From Devosiaceae bacterium (GTDB lineage Bacteria > Pseudomonadota > Alphaproteobacteria > Rhizobiales > Devosiaceae), in NCBI GenBank assembly GCA_021648375.1, contig JAKISW010000010.1, forward strand, positions 1 through 64,000: 64,000 nt of DNA, written 5' to 3'. Positions 8,482 to 16,794 of this stretch are shown one piece after another (positions within the stretch are counted from its first letter, which is position 1; every line of letters begins with the position of its first letter). Under the pieces are notes generated by a model, which made no database searches, was not told the DNA's origin, and saw nothing but the letters and a program-made list of their open reading frames with translations. The translations under genes were made by a program, and so were the position numbers.

Positions 8482-9466
8482 TATTCTCTCCGTTAATACT
8501 CTCGCCGTTATTTTTTTCTCCGGCAATCTTTTCAACAATCGCGTCAATGTCAGCAGGTGTTCCCACAGCCAGTGCTTCTAAATTACGATTGATGCGACGG
8601 GCAAGACCCGTAAGCACACGCCCGGATCCAACTTCAAGAAGCTGGGTGACTTCTCCCGTCTCAGCCAACCAATTGATGACCTCACGCCAACGCACCATTG
8701 AAGTCACCTGTTCAATAAGGCATTTACGGATTTGAGACGCGCTGGTCAAAGGATTGGCCAGAACATTGCAAATAATGGGCACAACAGGGTCTTTCATCTG
8801 AACCAGAGCCAGAGCCTGTTCCATTTCCTCTGCGGCCGGGGCCATAAGCGAGCAATGAAACGGTGCGCTGACCGGCAGCATTATGGCACGTTTTGCACCG
8901 GCGGTTTTGGCCAGCTCAACAGCACGCTCAATGGCAGCACTTGCACCGGAAATTACCACCTGTCCCGGGGCATTGTCATTTGCAACTTCACAAACGCCAC
9001 TTTGAGAGGCGGTTTTGGCAATTTCGACAACCGCTGGAAGTTCAAGTCCCAAAATTGCCGCCATAGAACCGGCACCAACCTCCACTGCCCTTTGCATAGC
9101 ATCACCTCGGGTGCGCAACAGCCGCGCGGCATCGGAAATGGAAAAAGTGCCCGCGGCACATAGGGCTGAATATTCCCCAAGGGAATGCCCGGCGACAAAT
9201 GCGCCATGTTTTTCAATGCTTATACCCTTGCTTTCAAGCACTTTAATTACCGCAAGTGAAACCGCCATTAAAGCTGGCTGGGCATTTCGTGTCAGGCGTA
9301 ATTTGTCTTCTGAGCCTTCAAATATCAAAGTGGAAAGGCTTTCTCCAAGCGCTTCATCAACCTCTTCAAACACCTGTTTTGCCTCAGCAAAATCCTGAAA
9401 TAATTCCACCCCCATGCCAATGGCCTGGGACCCCTGCCCGGGAAAAGTGAATGCGCGTTTGATCAT
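8474..9466 (-). CDS. fabD: Malonyl-CoA:ACP transacylase
   Basis: Transfers malonyl from CoA to ACP. The N-terminus has FTFPGQGSQAIGMG, the nucleophile serine is in AGHSLGEYSALCAAG, and the catalytic histidine is in PVSAPFHCSLM. A GTG at 9475 is also in frame, but the ATG at 9466 follows AAGGTG with a six-base spacer. First gene of the fabD-fabG-acpP-fabF-mltG series, divergent from the ribosomal protein operon. Confidence 0.96.
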   Translation of the reverse strand: MIKRAFTFPGQGSQAIGMGVELFQDFAEAKQVFEEVDEALGESLSTLIFEGSEDKLRLTRNAQPALMAVSLAVIKVLESKGISIEKHGAFVAGHSLGEYSALCAAGTFSISDAARLLRTRGDAMQRAVEVGAGSMAAILGLELPAVVEIAKTASQSGVCEVANDNAPGQVVISGASAAIERAVELAKTAGAKRAIMLPVSAPFHCSLMAPAAEEMEQALALVQMKDPVVPIICNVLANPLTSASQIRKCLIEQVTSMVRWREVINWLAETGEVTQLLEVGSGRVLTGLARRINRNLEALAVGTPADIDAIVEKIAGEKNNGESINGENNV

Positions 9467-9876
9467 TTTTTGCACCTTAATCTTGTATTTTCGTCTTCAT
9501 CTCAGGGTGTATTGATAACAATACACTATTTTTGAGTTTAATTTAAATCGCCGCTTTACCCAAGTCCGTGCCTGCCCAAGTATGGTTTAGACTTTTTTTG
9601 CAACCGGCAATCTATTGCCCGCAAAAGACAGTTGCAAGTGCATAAAAGGCCAACAAACAGCTTGCGTTTTCTTACAACTACCCATATGACGCGCGAAGCA
9701 TTTGTTTGGCCGGGGGCTGAACGGAGGGTCGATTTGCTCGACTGGTTAGGAAATATTTCTTGCTGCCTCCCGTGTCCCCGCTCTTTTGAAGAATTCTTTG
9801 GACGCCTTTTTTGGATGTTTCAAAGAGGCTTTGCGCCAAAAAATGAATTTGAAAACTTAAAAAGGAAAAGGCGTCT
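9467..9876. promoter_or_regulatory. Divergent fabD / rpsF promoter and leader region
   Basis: This 410-bp gap separates the leftward fabD operon from the rightward rpsF-rpsR-rplI operon, so it must hold promoters for both. Its right half would form a long leader for rpsF. S6 operons in many bacteria carry an S6:S18-binding leader motif; I could not confirm one by eye. An ORF from 9632 that overlaps rpsF has no coding character and was not annotated. Confidence 0.5.
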
Positions 9877-10236
9877 ATGGCTTTTTATGAACACATATAT
9901 ATTGCCCGGCAGGATGTGTCGGCGCAGCAGGTTGAGGAAATAACCGCAAATCTGATCAAAATTCTTGAGGAAAACGGCGGTTCTGTCGCCTCAAAAGAAT
10001 ATTGGGGTCTTAAAACTCTGGCCTATCGCATTCGCAAAAACCGCAAGGGCCATTATTCGTTGCTTAACATCGAAGCGCCCCACGCTGCCATGGAAGAAAT
10101 GGAGCGCCAGATGCGAATCAATGAAGATATTTTGAGATTTTTGACCCTAAGGGTTGAAACCTTAAATGATGGACCCTCTGTAATGATGCAAAAACGTGAC
10201 CGGGATGATCGCTCTGATCGTCGCCCTCGCCGCTAA
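9877..10236 (+). CDS. rpsF: 30S ribosomal protein S6
   Basis: Small-subunit protein that pairs with S18 on the platform of the 30S subunit. The sequence starts MAFYEHIYIARQDVS, contains the conserved YWGLKTLAYRIRKNRKGHY, and ends in a basic tail (RDRDDRSDRRPRR). AAAGGAAAAGGCG provides a strong ribosome site. First gene of rpsF-rpsR-rplI. Confidence 0.98.
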   Translation: MAFYEHIYIARQDVSAQQVEEITANLIKILEENGGSVASKEYWGLKTLAYRIRKNRKGHYSLLNIEAPHAAMEEMERQMRINEDILRFLTLRVETLNDGPSVMMQKRDRDDRSDRRPRR

Positions 10237-10254
10237 CAAAAAGGAACTTGAGTT

Positions 10255-10509
10255 ATGGCTATTAGAGATCTCACAGCCGTTCAGGCACGGCGTCCTTTTC
10301 AGCGTCGTCGCAAAACCTGTCCGTTTACAGGACCAAACGCACCAAGCATCAACTATCTTGATGTACGCCTGTTGCAGCGCTATGTGTCAGAACGTGGTAA
10401 AATCGTTCCGAGCAGAATAACCGCAGTTTCAGCCAAAAAACAACGCGAACTGGCAAAAGCCATCAAGCGGGCTCGTTTTCTTGGTCTGTTGACCTTCGCA
10501 GAAAAATAA
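10255..10509 (+). CDS. rpsR: 30S ribosomal protein S18
   Basis: An 84-residue basic protein that binds S6 and 16S rRNA. It has the family signature RRKTCPFTGPNAPSINYLDVRLL and the end QRELAKAIKRARFLGLLTF. AAAGGAAC precedes the ATG by nine bases. Eighteen bases downstream of rpsF, 124 bp before rplI. Confidence 0.98.
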   Translation: MAIRDLTAVQARRPFQRRRKTCPFTGPNAPSINYLDVRLLQRYVSERGKIVPSRITAVSAKKQRELAKAIKRARFLGLLTFAEK

Positions 10510-10633
10510 ATTCGTAGAGAAACGATCGGAAAAATCAGTTTTTCGTTGGAACCCAAAAGTGTTTTTTGGGATTTCTAACCGCAAAGCGGCAACTAACTGA
10601 CCGCAAGCGGGACAGCACGCAGGAGAAAATATC

Positions 10634-11272
10634 ATGAAAGTCATTCTTCTTGAAAGAGTGGGCCGCCTTGGCACCATCGGGGATGAAGTAAACGTAAAAA
10701 GTGGCTTTGGCCGCAACTATCTTTTGCCCCAGGGCAAAGCAATCCGGGCCAATGAAGCCAACCGGGCTAAATTTGAAGCCGAACGCGAAGTAATCGAAAA
10801 ACGCAATGAAGACCGGCGCAATGAAGCCGCTGGCATCGCTGATGGCCTTAACGGGGCAAATGTCGTGATGATCCGGCAGGCATCAGAAGCGGGAACGCTC
10901 TATGGTTCAGTGTCATCGCGCGATATCTCAGACGGGCTTGAGAAAAATGGATTTAGTGTTGTTCGCAGCGCCATTGATCTGCCACTGCCCATCAAAACTG
11001 TTGGCATTCACGAGGTTTCGCTTAAACTTCATGCGGAAGTTGAAGTGATCGTAAATGTAAATGTGGCCCGTTCAGAAGCGGAAGCACAACGTCAGGAAGC
11101 AGGCGAAGACATGACCGTTGCCAGCTTTGATGACGATGTTGCCGAAAAAGATGAACCTGTTTCCGAAGAAGACGATGCCTCTGAAGATACAACATCTGAA
11201 GACGAAGCTGAAGGTGAAGATGCAACATCTGAAGAAGTCTCTGAAGACGAAGCTTCCAACGACAAGGAATAG
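10634..11272 (+). CDS. rplI: 50S ribosomal protein L9 with acidic C-terminal extension
   Basis: Binds 23S rRNA at the base of the L1 stalk. The N-terminal domain is MKVILLERVGRLGTIGDEVNVKSGFGRNYLLPQGKA, followed by the long helix and the C-terminal domain (residues ~80-150). The last ~60 residues are a low-complexity acidic tail rich in Glu, Asp and Ser, as seen in rhizobial L9 proteins; canonical L9 is about 150 residues. AGGAG precedes the ATG. A strong terminator follows. Confidence 0.97.
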   Translation: MKVILLERVGRLGTIGDEVNVKSGFGRNYLLPQGKAIRANEANRAKFEAEREVIEKRNEDRRNEAAGIADGLNGANVVMIRQASEAGTLYGSVSSRDISDGLEKNGFSVVRSAIDLPLPIKTVGIHEVSLKLHAEVEVIVNVNVARSEAEAQRQEAGEDMTVASFDDDVAEKDEPVSEEDDASEDTTSEDEAEGEDATSEEVSEDEASNDKE

Positions 11273-11315
11273 ATTTTCCTTCTTTTTTAAGGCACGTATT
11301 ACATTTGATAAATTA

Positions 11316-11341
11316 AAACCGGGCACTGCCCGGTTTTTTTA
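11316..11341 (+). terminator. Rho-independent terminator after rplI
   Basis: AAACCGGGC and GCCCGGTTT form a 9-bp stem with an ACT loop, followed by a T-run. It ends the rpsF-rpsR-rplI operon. Confidence 0.92.
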
Positions 11342-11709
11342 TTTTAAGAACAAATAACGAGTATTTGAACAGCTTTGCCAAAACATCTTCAAATTAATCG
11401 GATACGATGAAGGCAAGCCAGATGATTCGTAAAAAATATTTATTCGAAAAAGCGAAAACTTTTGCAAAATTGATTTATCCCCGCTGTTAACATGCAATAA
11501 AAAAGAATTAGATTTTAGCAGTTTATTTATGTATCCGGCCTACCGCACGGCGCTCAATTGTGGTTAAAAAGTGGCAAGAGATATCGTGAAGAGGTATCTG
11601 CGTGAAGCGTTGGTTTAGCATACTGGCTTAAGCGAATTTGCTACCCATTTCGGGTGAATAAAATTGTGGCCACGGTCAACCTTAGATCACAAACTAGTTG
11701 GAAAATTTT
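11342..11709. promoter_or_regulatory. Intergenic region upstream of dnaB
   Basis: About 370 bp of AT-rich DNA between the rplI terminator and dnaB. It should contain the dnaB promoter. I see no RNA gene, no repeat and no ORF beyond about 28 codons with support. Confidence 0.4.
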
Positions 11710-13200
11710 ATGGATGCGGTGCGTCAGTTACATCCGGAGGGAAAAGAGGGCTCCTACAGGCTTGCGCCCCATAATATTGACGCTGAGCAGGCAATGCTGG
11801 GTGCAATTTTAGTAAATAATGAAGCGTTTTTCAGGGTTTCGGATTTTCTGGAAAAAGAGCACTTTTATGAAGCTGTGCATCAGGAAATTTATGAAGTTCT
11901 CGGCAAAATCGTCCGGGCCGGAAAAACTGCAACCCCGATAACTGCCAAAACTTTTTTGCCCGATGAATTGATCGAAAACGTCTCGATGGCGCAATATCTT
12001 GCCCGTTTAGCCGCCGAAGCCACAACGGTAATCAACGCCTATGATTATGGTCAGACAATTTATGATCTGGCTTTAGAGCGCGCGCTCATTCAAATCGGGG
12101 AAGAAATGGTCGAGGTGGCCTATGACCGTGATGTGGAGCTTACCCCCAGCTCCCAGATTGAAGCGGCAGAACGCCAGCTTTTTGATCTGGCGGAAAAGGG
12201 AAGATATGATGGTGGATTTCAGGGATTTAATACCGCTTTGCGTGATGCAATTGCCATGGCGGGAGAAGCATATAAACGCGATGGCGGACTTTCGGGAATT
12301 GCCACAGGCTTAAGCGATCTTGATCGACTGATGGGCGGTTTGCAAAAATCCGATTTGATTATTCTTGCCGCCCGCCCGGCAATGGGCAAAACCGCCCTGG
12401 CCACCAATCTGGCATTTCATGTGGCAAAGTCCTATAAATCCTCCACCCTGCCCGACGGACGCATTAAAGCCGAAGACGGCGGAATTGTCGGGTTCTTTTC
12501 TCTGGAAATGAGCTCAGAGCAATTGGCAACCAGAATTCTTGCCGAGCAATCCGGAATTTCCTCATCGGAAATTCGCCGTGGCAATATCCACGAAAGCCAG
12601 TTTTCCACACTCGTTGATACTTCTAATATGCTGTCACAGGTCCCCCTTTATATTGATGACACCGGTGGAATTTCGGTTTCGCAATTGTCTGCGCGGGCCA
12701 GAAGATTAAAGCGGCAAAAGGGCCTGGATCTGCTGATTGTTGACTATTTACAGCTCCTTTCCGGATCCTCAAAAAACTCCAATGCCAACCGGGTGCAGGA
12801 ATTGACGGAAATCACCACATCTTTAAAAGCTCTGGCCAAAGAGCTGGAGGTGCCAATCATTGCCCTCTCACAACTTTCCCGTCAGGTGGAAAATCGTGAC
12901 GACAAACGTCCCCAACTTTCCGATTTGCGTGAATCCGGTTCAATCGAGCAGGATGCAGATGTGGTGATGTTTATTTACCGAGAAGAATATTATCTGAAAA
13001 ACAAACAGCCCAAAGAAGGCACCAACGAGCACACTATCTGGCAGGAAGAAATGGAAAAAGCCCATGGGGTCGCCGATGTGATTATTGGCAAACAGCGCCA
13101 CGGTCCAACCGGCACGGTATCGTTAGCGTTTGTGGATCATTTGACCAGATTTTCAAATTTGGCCCGAACAGAGTATTCTTCTCAACGAATCGACAATTAG
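11710..13200 (+). CDS. dnaB: Replicative DNA helicase
   Basis: Hexameric 5'-3' helicase at the replication fork. The N-terminal domain begins PHNIDAEQAMLGAILVNNEAF, the RecA-like domain has Walker A ARPAMGKTAL, Walker B LLIVDYLQLL and the ESGSIEQDADVV motif. No intein interrupts the gene. The frame opens at a TTG (11698), but the ATG at 11710 with TTGGA nine bases upstream is the better start, giving 496 residues. Followed by a 16-nt repeat that begins in its stop codon. Confidence 0.96.
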   Translation: MDAVRQLHPEGKEGSYRLAPHNIDAEQAMLGAILVNNEAFFRVSDFLEKEHFYEAVHQEIYEVLGKIVRAGKTATPITAKTFLPDELIENVSMAQYLARLAAEATTVINAYDYGQTIYDLALERALIQIGEEMVEVAYDRDVELTPSSQIEAAERQLFDLAEKGRYDGGFQGFNTALRDAIAMAGEAYKRDGGLSGIATGLSDLDRLMGGLQKSDLIILAARPAMGKTALATNLAFHVAKSYKSSTLPDGRIKAEDGGIVGFFSLEMSSEQLATRILAEQSGISSSEIRRGNIHESQFSTLVDTSNMLSQVPLYIDDTGGISVSQLSARARRLKRQKGLDLLIVDYLQLLSGSSKNSNANRVQELTEITTSLKALAKELEVPIIALSQLSRQVENRDDKRPQLSDLRESGSIEQDADVVMFIYREEYYLKNKQPKEGTNEHTIWQEEMEKAHGVADVIIGKQRHGPTGTVSLAFVDHLTRFSNLARTEYSSQRIDN

Positions 13201-13231
13201 GGTCACGATCCTGTTGGGTCATGATCCTGAT
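13200..13231. repeat. 16-nt tandem repeat at the dnaB stop
   Basis: Two 16-nt units (GGGTCACGATCCTGTT and GGGTCATGATCCTGAT) start at the last base of the dnaB stop codon. Three bases differ between copies. Confidence 0.7.
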
Positions 13232-13361
13232 ATTTGGGGCAAACAAACCTTTGCAAATAAATGCGCCATCAAAACATTGATATGATGCGCACTTTTGTAA
13301 ACGTTCTGCATATGAATTTAGATGCAGACAAAAAAGGTTTCAAAATGATACGGATTTTTGT

Positions 13362-14498
13362 GTGAACGCACATATTGGACAATTTAGCGGCCGTCTGACC
13401 ATTGATTTGGGTGCGATTGCTCGCAACTGGAAAGGTCTGGACACCATTTCAGCTAATTCCCTGACGGCGGCGGTTGTAAAAGCCAATGCTTACGGATGCG
13501 GAATGGAACGGGTTGCAGCAACTCTATCCCATGCCGGGGCTCAGTTCTTTTTTGTCGCTACCCCTGATGAAGGTTTGACGCTGCGAACCCAAATGCCTAA
13601 CGCTCATATTTTTATTCTCAATGGACTGTTTGCGGGCGCTGGTAAATTATATGCCCAGCACAATCTGATGCCGGTTATAAATTCTTTGCCCATGCTGGAT
13701 GAATGGCTGGCGATCTGTCTTGAGGCCGGGGAAGCATTGCCGGCCGGTTTTCAGTTTGATACGGGAATGAACCGGCTGGGTTTCAGGCTTTTGGATATTT
13801 CCATCGTGCAAAGCCGAATAAAAGAAACTGGATATCTGCCCCAGGTAATCATGAGCCATCTGGCCTGTGCAGATATTCCCGCCCATGAAAAAAACAACAC
13901 TCAAAGAGCGCTTTTTCAATCGGTGATAGCTCAGTTTCCTCAAATCCCGGCGTCGCTGGCCAACTCTGCCGCCATTTTGGGTGGAAGAGAAAATCATTTT
14001 CAGATGGTGAGGCCCGGAATTTCCCTTTATGGAGGGCGCGCTATTCAAGGGCGGCCAAACCCCATGGCGGGCGTTGTGACTTTAGAAATGCCGCTAATTC
14101 AAATCAGAGAAGCCAGAACCGGCGAAAGCGTTGGTTATGGTGCCACTCAAACCTTAAACAGGGATAGTCGGTTGGCAATTGTTGGCGCAGGATATAGCGA
14201 TGGAATGTTACGTTCAGCTTCATCATCAAACGCACGATCGGGCGGATTTGTGGCCATTAAAGGAAAGCTGGCGCCCATATTGGGCCGTGTTTCCATGGAT
14301 ACGATCATTGTTGACATTACCGAATTGGGGCCCGCAATTCCTGACCCGGGCGAAATGATTGAAATAATCGGGCCGAATATCTCCATTGATGATCTGGCTG
14401 ATGCCAGTGGAACTATCGGTTATGAAATTCTCACCTCGCTGCATGGTCGCTTCAATCGTTTTTATCGCGATGAAAGTGGCAATTTAAGCGAAGGCTAA
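13362..14498 (+). CDS. alr: Alanine racemase
   Basis: PLP enzyme that makes D-alanine for peptidoglycan. The PLP lysine is in AAVVKANAYGCG, the catalytic tyrosine segment is IVGAGYSDGMLR, and GRVSMDTIIVDIT is the C-terminal signature. The start is GTG with no good Shine-Dalgarno. Just upstream, a six-codon frame (ATG at 13345, MIRIFV) has AAGG upstream and its TGA overlaps the GTG (GTGTGA), so alr may be translated by coupling to this mini-ORF. dnaB-alr-radA is the usual rhizobial order. Confidence 0.95.
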   Translation: MNAHIGQFSGRLTIDLGAIARNWKGLDTISANSLTAAVVKANAYGCGMERVAATLSHAGAQFFFVATPDEGLTLRTQMPNAHIFILNGLFAGAGKLYAQHNLMPVINSLPMLDEWLAICLEAGEALPAGFQFDTGMNRLGFRLLDISIVQSRIKETGYLPQVIMSHLACADIPAHEKNNTQRALFQSVIAQFPQIPASLANSAAILGGRENHFQMVRPGISLYGGRAIQGRPNPMAGVVTLEMPLIQIREARTGESVGYGATQTLNRDSRLAIVGAGYSDGMLRSASSSNARSGGFVAIKGKLAPILGRVSMDTIIVDITELGPAIPDPGEMIEIIGPNISIDDLADASGTIGYEILTSLHGRFNRFYRDESGNLSEG

Positions 14499-14539
14499 GT
14501 TTTAGCGGGGCTAAGTTTTAGCGGGGCTAAATTTTAACG
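14494..14539. repeat. 16-nt tandem repeat straddling the alr stop
   Basis: Units of GCTAAGTTTTAGCGGG at 14494 and 14510 are identical; a third, diverged and incomplete, begins at 14526. The first unit contains the alr stop codon, so the array extends the 3' untranslated end. It can form small GCTAA/TTAGC stems. Confidence 0.85.
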
Positions 14540-14569
14540 AAAGCCGAACGGCTTGAAAGGCACTTTGAA

Positions 14570-16099
14570 TTGGCACGACTAAAAACCAGCTTCACCTGTC
14601 AGAATTGTGCTGCCAGCTATTCCCAATGGAATGGCAAGTGCGAAAATTGTGGCGAATGGAACTCTATTGTTGAAGAACTGACAGGCGGTGGAATTGGTGC
14701 CGGGCCAAAATCTGTCAAGGCGGGTGGATATGGGGCCAAGCTGGTCTCTCTGGCTGGAAAAAGCGAAGACGCCATAAGAATTAAATGCGGCATTGACGAA
14801 CTGGACCGGGTAACCGGGGGCGGTTTTGTCAAGGGCAGCGCTATTCTGGTCGGCGGCGATCCGGGCATCGGTAAATCAACGCTGTTGTTACAGGGAGCTG
14901 CTAAACTGGCCGACAAGGGCCATAGAGTAATCTATGTTTCGGGAGAAGAGGCCATTGCGCAAGTGCGCCTGCGCGCCAAACGGTTGGGGGTTGAAAAAAG
15001 CGCCGTCGAGCTGGCGGCAGAAACCAATGTGGAAACAATTCTGGCCACCCTTGAGCAAAACCAGCAGGCCGACCTTATTGTTATTGATTCTATTCAAACC
15101 CTGTGGACTGATCGGGTCGATAGCGCTCCGGGTTCTGTAACTCAGGTCAGGACCTCTGCTCAGGCCATGACCAAATATGCAAAAAAAACCGGGGCGACGG
15201 TAGTTCTGGTCGGTCATGTAACCAAAGACGGGCAAATCGCGGGCCCGAGAGTTGTTGAGCATATGGTGGATGCAGTGCTTTATTTTGAAGGGGATGCCAG
15301 CCACACATTTCGAATATTGCGCGGGGTGAAAAACCGCTATGGGGCGACCGATGAAATCGGCGTGTTTGAAATGACGCAATTGGGGCTGAAAGAAGTCAAA
15401 AACCCCAGCGCTTTATTTTTGGATCAACGAGATGAGGGTGCTGCCGGGTCAGCAGTATTTGCCGGTATGGAGGGCACGCGACCGCTATTGATAGAAATTC
15501 AGGCTCTGGTTTCCCCCTCCCCGCTTGGCACTCCACGCCGGGCGGTTGTGGGATGGGATGGGGCACGATTGGCGATGATTCTGGCCGTGCTTGAAAGCCG
15601 GTGCGGGGTGAAAATCGGTGCCAATGACATATATCTCAACGTGGCGGGAGGCTTAAAAATCAGCGAACCGGCGGCGGATCTGGCGGTGGCTGCGGCGCTT
15701 ATTTCTTCACTTACCGGTGCGCCTCTGCCCTCAGAGGCGGTATATTTTGGCGAAATTTCTCTTTCCGGAGGCGTAAGGCCGGTTGTGCATTCCTCTATCA
15801 GGGTGCGCGAGGCAGCAAAACTGGGCTTTAAGCAGGCCCACACAGGCAAAGGGGCAAAAGAAGCCTTGAGCAAAGGTGCACAAAAATCCCTGACGGTGCA
15901 TCAGTTTTCTTCCCTTGGTGAATTGGCGGGGCGCATCGCGGCCAGCAAAAATAGTAGATGGCAAAAGCATAAAATTTATCCCTCAAACACAATAAGCGAG
16001 CCAAAAGAGCAACAGTTTTTGCAAAAAAACTTAAACGTTTGGCTTTGGATTGCACCAAGAGCTTGGATTTTGCATAAATTGAGAGTAAACGATTTTTAA
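14570..16099 (+). CDS. radA: DNA repair protein RadA
   Basis: RecA-related ATPase that promotes branch migration. It has the N-terminal zinc finger CQNC...CENC, Walker A GGDPGIGKST, the RadA signature KNRYG, and a C-terminal Lon-like domain. The start is a TTG preceded by GAAAGG. At 509 residues it is about 40 longer than typical RadA: the last ~45 residues (from SKNSRWQKHK) do not match the family and may reflect a lost normal stop. Confidence 0.95.
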   Translation: MARLKTSFTCQNCAASYSQWNGKCENCGEWNSIVEELTGGGIGAGPKSVKAGGYGAKLVSLAGKSEDAIRIKCGIDELDRVTGGGFVKGSAILVGGDPGIGKSTLLLQGAAKLADKGHRVIYVSGEEAIAQVRLRAKRLGVEKSAVELAAETNVETILATLEQNQQADLIVIDSIQTLWTDRVDSAPGSVTQVRTSAQAMTKYAKKTGATVVLVGHVTKDGQIAGPRVVEHMVDAVLYFEGDASHTFRILRGVKNRYGATDEIGVFEMTQLGLKEVKNPSALFLDQRDEGAAGSAVFAGMEGTRPLLIEIQALVSPSPLGTPRRAVVGWDGARLAMILAVLESRCGVKIGANDIYLNVAGGLKISEPAADLAVAAALISSLTGAPLPSEAVYFGEISLSGGVRPVVHSSIRVREAAKLGFKQAHTGKGAKEALSKGAQKSLTVHQFSSLGELAGRIAASKNSRWQKHKIYPSNTISEPKEQQFLQKNLNVWLWIAPRAWILHKLRVNDF

Positions 16100-16124
16100 C
16101 AATTACATAATTTGGAAAAAATTC

Positions 16125-16727
16125 ATGCTAACGGCGTTTGATGTAGGCATTGGCCTGCTGGTTTTTATTTCAGCAATTCTTGCAACCGCACGCGGGCTCA
16201 CCCGTGAAGTGCTTTCCCTTGGAACCTGGGCAGGTTCGGCATTATTTGCCGTATGGATGTGGCAGACTCAGCCCGAGATCGCCCGCGCATATATCAGTGA
16301 AGAGCTGGTTGCGGACATTGCCACCGTCATCGTATCATTCATTATTTCGTTGATCGTGCTGCACCTGATCACGGTGAAGGTTGCAGATTTTGTGGTTGAT
16401 TCACGAATTGGCCCGCTTGATCGCACGTTAGGGTTTGTTTTTGGCGCATTGCGCGGCGCCCTTATCGGGGTGGTTGCAGTGGTATTTGGCCAATGGCTGT
16501 TGGGCAACTCTTTGCCATCATGGGCTTCAGAATCGCGCTCATTACCGGTGCTTTCGTCCCTGGGAGACAGTTTGATTGTTGCCCTTCCGGATAATCTTGA
16601 GCAACAAATCACCGATATATTGCAGCGCGGCGGGCAGGAAACAGATATTTTGCCACAGGAAAATACCGAAGAAGAATTGGATAATGGCACAAACGCCGGG
16701 GAAGTTCCTCTAACGACTCCTGCATAG
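16125..16727 (+). CDS. cvpA: CvpA family membrane protein
   Basis: A polytopic inner-membrane protein (colicin V production family) with about four hydrophobic segments in the first 130 residues and the conserved LDRTLGFVFGALRG motif. Located just before purF, the conserved cvpA-purF pair. GGAAAA precedes the ATG. Its molecular role is poorly defined. The C-terminal ~40 residues are acidic and polar. Confidence 0.9.
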   Translation: MLTAFDVGIGLLVFISAILATARGLTREVLSLGTWAGSALFAVWMWQTQPEIARAYISEELVADIATVIVSFIISLIVLHLITVKVADFVVDSRIGPLDRTLGFVFGALRGALIGVVAVVFGQWLLGNSLPSWASESRSLPVLSSLGDSLIVALPDNLEQQITDILQRGGQETDILPQENTEEELDNGTNAGEVPLTTPA

Positions 16728-16733
16728 TAATCC

Positions 16734-16770
16734 AGGGTCAGGGACCCTAGGGTCAGGACCCTAATTTTTT
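16734..16770 (+). terminator. Paired AGGGTC...GACCCT palindromes with T-run
   Basis: Two adjacent palindromes, AGGGTCAGGGACCCT and AGGGTCAGGACCCT, are followed by AATTTTTTA. This could terminate cvpA transcription and is also the clearest copy of a dispersed palindromic repeat of this genome. Confidence 0.65.
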
Positions 16771-16794
16771 ACGTTTAAGAACTTTTCCCAACCG

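Noticed and set aside
9632..9943. ORF upstream of and overlapping rpsF
   Set aside because: It overlaps rpsF in another frame, has no ribosome site, and its sequence shows no protein-like pattern; the region is better explained as the S6 operon leader.
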